From Calliopum simillimum (taxonomy: Eukaryota; Arthropoda; Insecta; Diptera; Lauxaniidae): 64,000 nt of DNA. The notes beneath the pieces were generated by a model. It ran no database searches, had not been told where the DNA came from, and worked only from the letters and a program-made list of their open reading frames with translations. The DNA is taken from NCBI GenBank assembly GCA_951812925.1, contig OX638372.1, forward strand, positions 41,972,245 through 42,036,244, in the 5' to 3' direction. Below, piece after piece: positions 59,701 through 64,000 of the stretch. The first letter of the stretch is position 1, and each line of letters opens with the position of its first letter. A program made the position numbers and the translations under genes.

Positions 59701-62004
59701 TGGACCAATGACTGGATGATGTGGCATATAGAAAACACGACTATCAGGTACAGCGACTTCATCAGGGCGAAGCTCACGCATGTGGCCTAATTTAACATAT
59801 TCGCGCATAAAAGTGACGTATTGATTTCGAAGATCAGTGTCTCTAGATAAACGACGTTCAACAGAATTAAATCGCAACGAAGTACCTTGAAGAGTGTTTC
59901 CAAATTGAATATCGTTTTCCTTGAATGGAAGCTCAACTATATATTTGCCATCTGAATGGCGTGAATGTGTTTCCAAAAAATGATTTTCAACAAAAATGTT
60001 ATCTGGGGCCAAGTTGTAATTTGTCTCTTCAATTTCCCAAAAATTACGTAGAGAGCGGTCGACATCTGTGACAGTTACAAAAGATGATGCTACGTTTTCA
60101 GCAGATTCAATTACAGATGTTACCACCCAGCCAAATATTGATGAAATAGCAATTGGGTTGCCAGATGAATCAAAAAATTTGTTGAAAGTGAATATTTTCC
60201 AAACTTGATCAACTCCAAGTAAAATGTCAATAAGTGATGAGGAATTGAACGAAGGATCAGCCAGTGTCACCTCTCTGAGTTGCTCCATAGTTGGAGTATC
60301 AATTTGTGAGGTAGGAAGTGACGAAGTAATTTTGCTTAAAACATGAACACAAACGTCAAGCGAATGCTGAGAAACCTTAGATTTCATATAAAGTGAACAA
60401 CAGCCACGTGTAGTCTCAGCCTTAACAGAAGAAATTCCTGACACAGCAATACGAGAAAGTGAGCGAGGTAGACCAAGAGCCTGAGCGCATCGCTCCGAGA
60501 TATAAGACAATTCTGACGCACAATCAAGAAGAACGCGACATGTAACGAAGCGATTTTCAGCGTTACGAACGTCAACAAGGGCTGTAGGCAACAAATATCT
60601 GCAGCTTCGATGATGAATACCAGAGTGAACTGTTGGAGAAGAATCCAGGTGAGCAGTAGAATTCAAAAAACCTGGACGAGAAACATGAGCAACAGTGGAC
60701 CAAGGCTTGCCAGAAGATGTAGCGGCAGATAAAGAGGTTGCTGACGTTGGTGAAGAAGTGGTGGTTGTCAGATTAACTTGCTGGCTGTGCACCAGAGTGT
60801 GATGACGTTTATGACATTCTTTACATCGAAATTTTGAATTACAGGTGTAAGAAGAATGTCCCGATTTTAGACAATTAAAACATAGAGATTTGCTCTTTAC
60901 AAAAGCACGACGATCGTCAATTGACATCGTTAAAAATACATTGCATTTAGTTATGTTGTGATCAGTTGCACCACATTTGATGCACTTATATAATTTCTCA
61001 TCGACAGAGACCAATGCACGGTAAGAATTTGATTTTTGCGTGCCCTGAGGCTTTGAAAGTTGGTTAGGCTTACGTTGGCTTAGCTCTAACTCTTCACAGC
61101 GTGAATCCAAAAATTCAAAAAAATCAGAAATTGTGGGCGAAGAATTCTCACAACTATCTTGAATCCATTTACGACGAGACTCGGGGTCAATTTTTGCTAA
61201 TAGCAAATGAATCAGCCAAACATCGCGTTTATTGTGACCTATCGTGTCTAAACCCCTTATGGTTTCATTAGCCCCATCCGAAATCTTTCTCAAAATTAAA
61301 TGATTTTCATTTAATGTCGAAGGCAGTGACATAAAAGTTTCAATAAAAGAAGATATAATGTGCTTGGGACGATCAAAACGCTCTTGAAGACGTGCCCACG
61401 CTGTAGTATATGCTGTCTCAGTAACAGGAATGTGCTTGATGATATTTGCTGCATCATCCCGCAGCAAAGATTTTAAATAATGAAATTTCTGCGTACTAGA
61501 CAGGTTAGGTTTAGAATCAATGGAGCTAACAAATAAGTCTCGAAATGACGTCCAGTCCTTATATTGCCCTGAAAAGTGAGGAATATTAATCTTAGGCAAC
61601 TCACTTTCCTTATTTGAAGATGTGGAGGCAGTAGAAAATTGTTTTAAAAATAGAGCCTGTTGTTCAATTAATTTTGAAATTGTATCCCCCGTATCTTCTG
61701 CTTCCTTAGCTGGGGCAAGGTCACGTTGCAAAGCAACCATGCGGCCACGCGCTGATAAATATTTTTCCTCGTATGCTGGAAAATCTTGGTCAGGGTCACT
61801 ATAGTCAGGGTAATTTTTAAACACATACATATCATCTGCAGATTTCACAAACTGCTGCCAAACCTCTTCTAAACGTTCTAGCCTAGTCATTAACTGGTCG
61901 TAAGAACAGTCGTCAGGGGGACTTTCTGCATACGCAAACGCACGGGTTATCGAGCCTTTTAGACGCCCACGAACTTGCACCAAAGTATTCATTTCGTCTG
62001 CCAT
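56752..62004 (-). CDS. BEL/Pao Gag-Pol polyprotein, 1750 aa, intact
   Basis: Encodes the retrotransposon's structural and enzymatic proteins; cytoplasmic particle assembly, reverse transcription and integration are family knowledge. Order seen: Gag with DUF1759-like region (~135-290, IPHFSGQYKDW); CCHC knuckles at C341-C354 and C375-C388 plus a further Cys/His cluster at 394-406; protease region with LLDCASELSYI (D494); reverse transcriptase with FSADIVKMF (D817) and FYVDD (D895, D896); RNase H with GFSDAS (D1068), LELCG (E1112), WCDSTV (D1142) and NPADCASRG (D1188); integrase zinc region H1385/H1390/C1420/C1423; integrase core D1455, D1521 (FSDNGRNF) and E1575 (GGIWESAV); DUF5641-like C-terminus from ~1655. 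The length suits a single-frame BEL/Pao polyprotein with no stop or frameshift. The start ATG at 62004 is the first long-frame Met after a ~380-bp leader. Oddity: the protease motif is D-C-A, not D-S/T-G. Confidence 0.96.
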   Translation of the reverse strand: MADEMNTLVQVRGRLKGSITRAFAYAESPPDDCSYDQLMTRLERLEEVWQQFVKSADDMYVFKNYPDYSDPDQDFPAYEEKYLSARGRMVALQRDLAPAKEAEDTGDTISKLIEQQALFLKQFSTASTSSNKESELPKINIPHFSGQYKDWTSFRDLFVSSIDSKPNLSSTQKFHYLKSLLRDDAANIIKHIPVTETAYTTAWARLQERFDRPKHIISSFIETFMSLPSTLNENHLILRKISDGANETIRGLDTIGHNKRDVWLIHLLLAKIDPESRRKWIQDSCENSSPTISDFFEFLDSRCEELELSQRKPNQLSKPQGTQKSNSYRALVSVDEKLYKCIKCGATDHNITKCNVFLTMSIDDRRAFVKSKSLCFNCLKSGHSSYTCNSKFRCKECHKRHHTLVHSQQVNLTTTTSSPTSATSLSAATSSGKPWSTVAHVSRPGFLNSTAHLDSSPTVHSGIHHRSCRYLLPTALVDVRNAENRFVTCRVLLDCASELSYISERCAQALGLPRSLSRIAVSGISSVKAETTRGCCSLYMKSKVSQHSLDVCVHVLSKITSSLPTSQIDTPTMEQLREVTLADPSFNSSSLIDILLGVDQVWKIFTFNKFFDSSGNPIAISSIFGWVVTSVIESAENVASSFVTVTDVDRSLRNFWEIEETNYNLAPDNIFVENHFLETHSRHSDGKYIVELPFKENDIQFGNTLQGTSLRFNSVERRLSRDTDLRNQYVTFMREYVKLGHMRELRPDEVAVPDSRVFYMPHHPVIGPKLRVVFDGSFQDVNGVSLNSTLHIGPSIQRNLFAVCLRFRMYKYIFSADIVKMFRQIWVSENHRNYQRIVWREDPSERLKHFQLCTVTYGTSCAPFLSVRVLEQLASDYENEFPLAAKTIREDFYVDDVITGSQSENGLIEKRDELIKLLSCAGLELRKWVSNCNAITSNFCDRPEQCFFKNENYEEPTKVLGIYWKPGDDSLGYKVCLEKYPKVSKRQVLSDVSRIFDPLGLLAPVIIKFKIFFQELWLLNLHWDDSLPPDLAKWWLQCREDLGHISNLSLPRFVHNSSDYIELHGFSDASIKAYSAVVYCRFIDKNSDVKVALIAAKTRVAPLKQLSLPRLELCGALLLTRLLVLVKNALPHGKIDIKAWCDSTVVLAWLSHPPVKLKTFVANRTAEILDTLPRNAWRHVASKENPADCASRGMMALNLLDFDLWWKGPAWLTNDDLYNSILNKASNSILFAEKEMTAEMKTSTINMVSTEQTSQNRLENAVERISTWKRLLRVMSYVLRFIRKISTHRNQQAPGQATFNEINEARLTCLRLAQACYTEDRIKLQTNQGLSKGSQLIKLDPFVDENGLLRVGGRIRNSTLDENIRHPIILPKEHRITYLILLYEHDQNFHPGVSALFVHIRQTYWIFGARILIRKITHKCLKCFRQRQLTTQQFMADLPAVRVRQAHPFENTGCDYAGPLTLKLYRGRNARTSKGYICLFVCMVTSAIHLELATDLSTECFLAALRRFMSRRGKCSTIFSDNGRNFLGASRVLNEMHTVIMSQSHNEIIAASLAEDGIRWNYIPPHAPHWGGIWESAVRSVKLHLRRVIGNAVLTFEQMHTLLAQIEAVVNSRPLGTAPDSETNYLSPSHFLIGRPYTMVPEGDLSHINVNKLDYWQHIQNMYQGFWRTWHQEYLTSLQNRPKWSRRQPNIAVGNIVVVKETNAPPAKWLMAKVVETHKGTNGLVRVVKLHTAHGEMTRPITKIVVLPIF

Positions 62005-62360
62005 ATTTATTTTAAATGTAAAATGTTACCTGTAATGCTTAAACTTTCCAACGTGTATAGTTTCGCTGCGCCTATGAAACTAACTGACTTGAGTACCTGC
62101 TTCAAATAATGTTCCAACGATGCTTTGCACAATATTTCGATGAGACTTCAATTTGAGACTGCAATTTGTTTCTATGAGACTCCAACGTTGTATAATTAGT
62201 GCCGCAATGAGACTCCAATGTGTTGCTTTCCTTGTAGAATATTCCCACGATGTCTGTCGTTTTATTCCAAAGTGTCTCGAATTTTATTTTTATTCCGATG
62301 AGAATGAAATTTAATTTTTAATTTATAAAAAAACCTTTTAATTTAAGCCGATTTTAGAAT
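62005..62360 (-). other. BEL/Pao 5' untranslated leader
   Basis: Between primer-binding site and ATG. It carries recurrent GAGACTCCAA/GAGACTTCAA-type motifs on the plus strand (62150-62220). No ORF of note; possible packaging or translation signals cannot be identified by eye. Confidence 0.6.
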
Positions 62361-62379
62361 CCGGCGACGCGAAGGACCA
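62361..62379 (-). promoter_or_regulatory. Primer-binding site of the BEL/Pao element
   Basis: Coding strand TGGTCCTTCGCGTCGCCGG starts 5 nt after the 5' LTR. The TGG start pairs with a tRNA 3' CCA end. Which tRNA was not determined. Confidence 0.75.
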
Positions 62380-62384
62380 ATTTA

Positions 62385-62788
62385 TGGTGACAAATGCGAG
62401 AAAAAGAATCAACAAATTTACATTAGAAAATCACAAGTTTATTTCTCCACAGTTTTGTCTAGAGTAATTTTACATAAAAAGAATGTTGCTTGAAGAGCCA
62501 AAAATAAGTAACAAAAATATCGAATGTTAATGCCGTTACTCGACATGCAATAAAAAATAACAAAAGCAAATGTATGTATGTATGTTACTAGCGAGAGTAA
62601 CTTACATTCAAATTGTTGAAAACATATTTTAAGTATAGGAATGCAATGAGACAAAAAACAATACATAAATATAACGGCGTTCTCATTGCAATTGTTAGTG
62701 ATGTGTTTTTATAACATAATGTTTATGCGAATACTTATTTTAATAGATATGACACTAAAGTACAATTTTAAATATTCGTTCACGAACA
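62385..62788 (-). repeat. BEL/Pao 5' LTR
   Basis: 404 bp; almost identical to the 3' LTR at 56324-56726. It supplies the promoter and polyadenylation signals; an exact TATA box or start site is not assigned. Confidence 0.93.
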
Positions 62789-62972
62789 GATATCATTAAA
62801 AAACTTGAAAAGTTCCCATTAAAAAGCGCCAAGTTAATAATCTCTGCAAGAAACTGAAAACAAAACAAATTGAAACTTATGCATCTAAATCGTTAAAAGT
62901 AGTGGATGTTTCCTTTTGTTACAGTCTTGCCACTTTTGAAGGTTGTCATTGTAAGTTTGCTTTGTACAAGAT

Positions 62973-63319
62973 AATTCTTGTGTAAATAAAAAAAAACTTT
63001 TTTTATTATTTTTCTATGTAGTTTATTCCGTAGCTGTTTTCGAACTGAGCTTAGCTTAACTTAATTACATATTTTTATTTAAAAGGAAGAAGAAGAAGAA
63101 GCAGAATTGCCAGACGCAAAGTCAGCATTCTTAATGCATTGGGGCCGGATGCTCGTGCAATGCAAAAAATGGAAACTGATATGCTGACTTCGCGACATTA
63201 ATTATTAAGAAATATTTTGATTTGAATATTTCTTAATATTAAATGTGCTGTTGCAACTTTTTATGCTGTTGCAACTTTTTTTATTGAAATATCTTATATG
63301 TTAACTTATTTTGTTAACT
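62973..63319 (-). repeat. Probable errantivirus 3' LTR
   Basis: On the minus strand it begins AGTTAACAAAATAAG right after a purine tract and ends near TTTACACAAGAATT. An AGTTAAC start is typical of gypsy-type errantivirus LTRs (family knowledge). The outer boundary is provisional because the other LTR is outside the window. Confidence 0.6.
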
Positions 63320-63330
63320 CCTCCGCCCTC
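63320..63330 (-). promoter_or_regulatory. Errantivirus polypurine tract
   Basis: Minus-strand GAGGGCGGAGG abuts the LTR start and overlaps the TGA stop of env. Confidence 0.7.
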
Positions 63331-64000
63331 AAATTCGAGCGTCCTCGTTCGATCTTACGAAAAATTTTGATACATTTTCTATAATGTGCTTTTCCTTCTT
63401 CCTATTTACAATTATGGTTATTACAAAAATTACAATTAAAATAAATGACATAAAGTTTATTGAAAAAAATACATAGTTTTGTTTCTTTAGTACATTTATA
63501 TTCAATGTTTCATCAGTTTGAAACTTTTTTATGGATTCTAGAGACAACATTTCCTCTAAAATGCTATTATTTGCGATAGGTTGTAATATAGCTGGTAATG
63601 GTTTCTTACTTGTTATTTCTTTAGAGACAAATAGTCTTCCTTCGATTTCTATATCTGTATTATGATGTTTTATTAGGTAAGTACCATTTAGTTTTAAGCT
63701 TTCATTATAAATCCTTACAATGTTATCGAATTGGTTTAGAAATATTATATCACTTGAAATTTCTTCAACGGATTCAATATGTTCATTATTTATTTTGATG
63801 CAATTATCTAACTTACTTTTTAGCAGGTGTGCTATGCACGTGCCATTTGAAATATCTATTAAATTGTTCTGTGAACAAATTGACAACTTATTATATGACT
63901 TACAATCATTATTCTTTCCATAAATTTTATTTGGACACATTAATATAGATCGAAAATCTATCTTATTTATGAGTTCTCCTTTCTTTATTGATCTTATTTC
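63329..64000 (-). CDS. Errantivirus (Ty3/gypsy) envelope protein, C-terminal part, partial at window edge
   Basis: The frame is open from the window edge to the TGA at 63329-63331 (~223 codons visible), so the Met at 63940 is internal rather than the start. Features: two Cys-containing N-terminal blocks; a moderately conserved middle with LNGTYLIKHHNT; PLPAILQP followed by a helical LSLESIKKF segment; one strong transmembrane segment (SINFMSFILIVIFVITIIV, about residues 160-178 from the internal Met); and a short basic cytoplasmic tail. This arrangement fits the C-terminal end of insect errantivirus Env, a membrane fusion-type glycoprotein acquired by gypsy-like retrotransposons. The stop lies within the polypurine tract, the compact env-PPT-LTR end usual in that group. 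Whether env and the upstream gag/pol are intact cannot be judged here. Confidence 0.75.
   Translation of the reverse strand, partial: EIRSIKKGELINKIDFRSILMCPNKIYGKNNDCKSYNKLSICSQNNLIDISNGTCIAHLLKSKLDNCIKINNEHIESVEEISSDIIFLNQFDNIVRIYNESLKLNGTYLIKHHNTDIEIEGRLFVSKEITSKKPLPAILQPIANNSILEEMLSLESIKKFQTDETLNINVLKKQNYVFFSINFMSFILIVIFVITIIVNRKKEKHIIENVSKFFVRSNEDARI

Larger units (their letters stand above)
56324..62788 (-). mobile_element. Complete BEL/Pao LTR retrotransposon, 6.47 kb
   Basis: Two ~403-bp LTRs in the same orientation flank one long open frame, all reading on the minus strand. A 5-bp target duplication GATAT lies at 56319-56323 and 62789-62793. The LTR termini on the coding strand are TGTTCGTGAACG and TTGTCACCA. 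A primer-binding site, 5' leader (~380 bp), single Gag-Pol frame and 3' purine-rich end are all in place. Few LTR differences and an intact frame point to a recent insertion. Confidence 0.95.

Overview
This is about 64 kb of AT-rich eukaryotic DNA, most likely intergenic or deep-intronic sequence from a fly (Diptera, possibly a tephritid-type acalyptrate; the lineage is inference). The reasons are: no operons or dense ORFs; dispersed copies of a dipteran repeat with a TATATATTCTTGATCAGC-type core, a GTCGATATAGCCATGTCCGTCTG-type stretch and GTCT runs; an insect BEL/Pao retrotransposon; an errantivirus-type env; and many foldback or MITE-like elements. I found no host protein-coding gene, rRNA, true tRNA or CRISPR that I can support. 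The only long intact ORF (1750 codons) is the Gag-Pol of the BEL/Pao element. Nearly all other short ORFs fall inside repeats or are chance.

Layout. 1-7.2 kb: two foldback elements (392-1064, 2488-3392), one arm of a dispersed TIR element (3851-4190) and a TIR element with a broken Mutator/Kolobok-like transposase fragment (4858-6253). 7.2-12.7 kb: two neighbouring copies of a composite TIR element, each carrying a tRNA-like module, then a 424-bp tandem repeat and a small foldback MITE. 12.7-22.6 kb: mostly unannotated DNA, a dipteran dispersed repeat, a hAT element with perfect 8-bp target-site duplications (19891-21588) and a roughly 700-bp pentanucleotide satellite. 22.6-31.7 kb: an octanucleotide microsatellite, a large foldback structure (27079-28950) holding the C-terminal end of a Merlin-type transposase, another dipteran repeat and a degenerate CATAGACC-type array. 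31.7-43.3 kb: a hAT-type MITE built from CTTGGT hexamers, a TIR element with a tRNA-like module (36029-36604), a non-LTR retrotransposon RNase H pseudogene (minus strand) and more repeats. 43.5-47.2 kb: a Tc1/mariner-like transposase pseudogene split by an LTR retroelement whose internal part appears inverted. 47.2-56.3 kb: a ~980-bp foldback element and several MITEs.

56.3-62.8 kb is a complete minus-strand BEL/Pao retrotransposon: ~403-bp LTRs differing at about six positions by eye, a 5-bp target duplication (GATAT), a primer-binding site, and one open frame with Gag, zinc knuckles, protease, reverse transcriptase, RNase H and integrase. Just beyond it (62973-64000) is the 3' LTR, polypurine tract and C-terminal env of an errantivirus-like element that runs off the window.

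The window is best read as a layered transposon graveyard with one young, potentially autonomous element. Its most informative structures are the nested LTR-in-mariner insertion with an internal inversion, the tRNA-like modules inside two unrelated TIR families, and the Merlin remnant inside long foldback arms. All calls rest on reading the sequence by eye; no searches or alignments were run.
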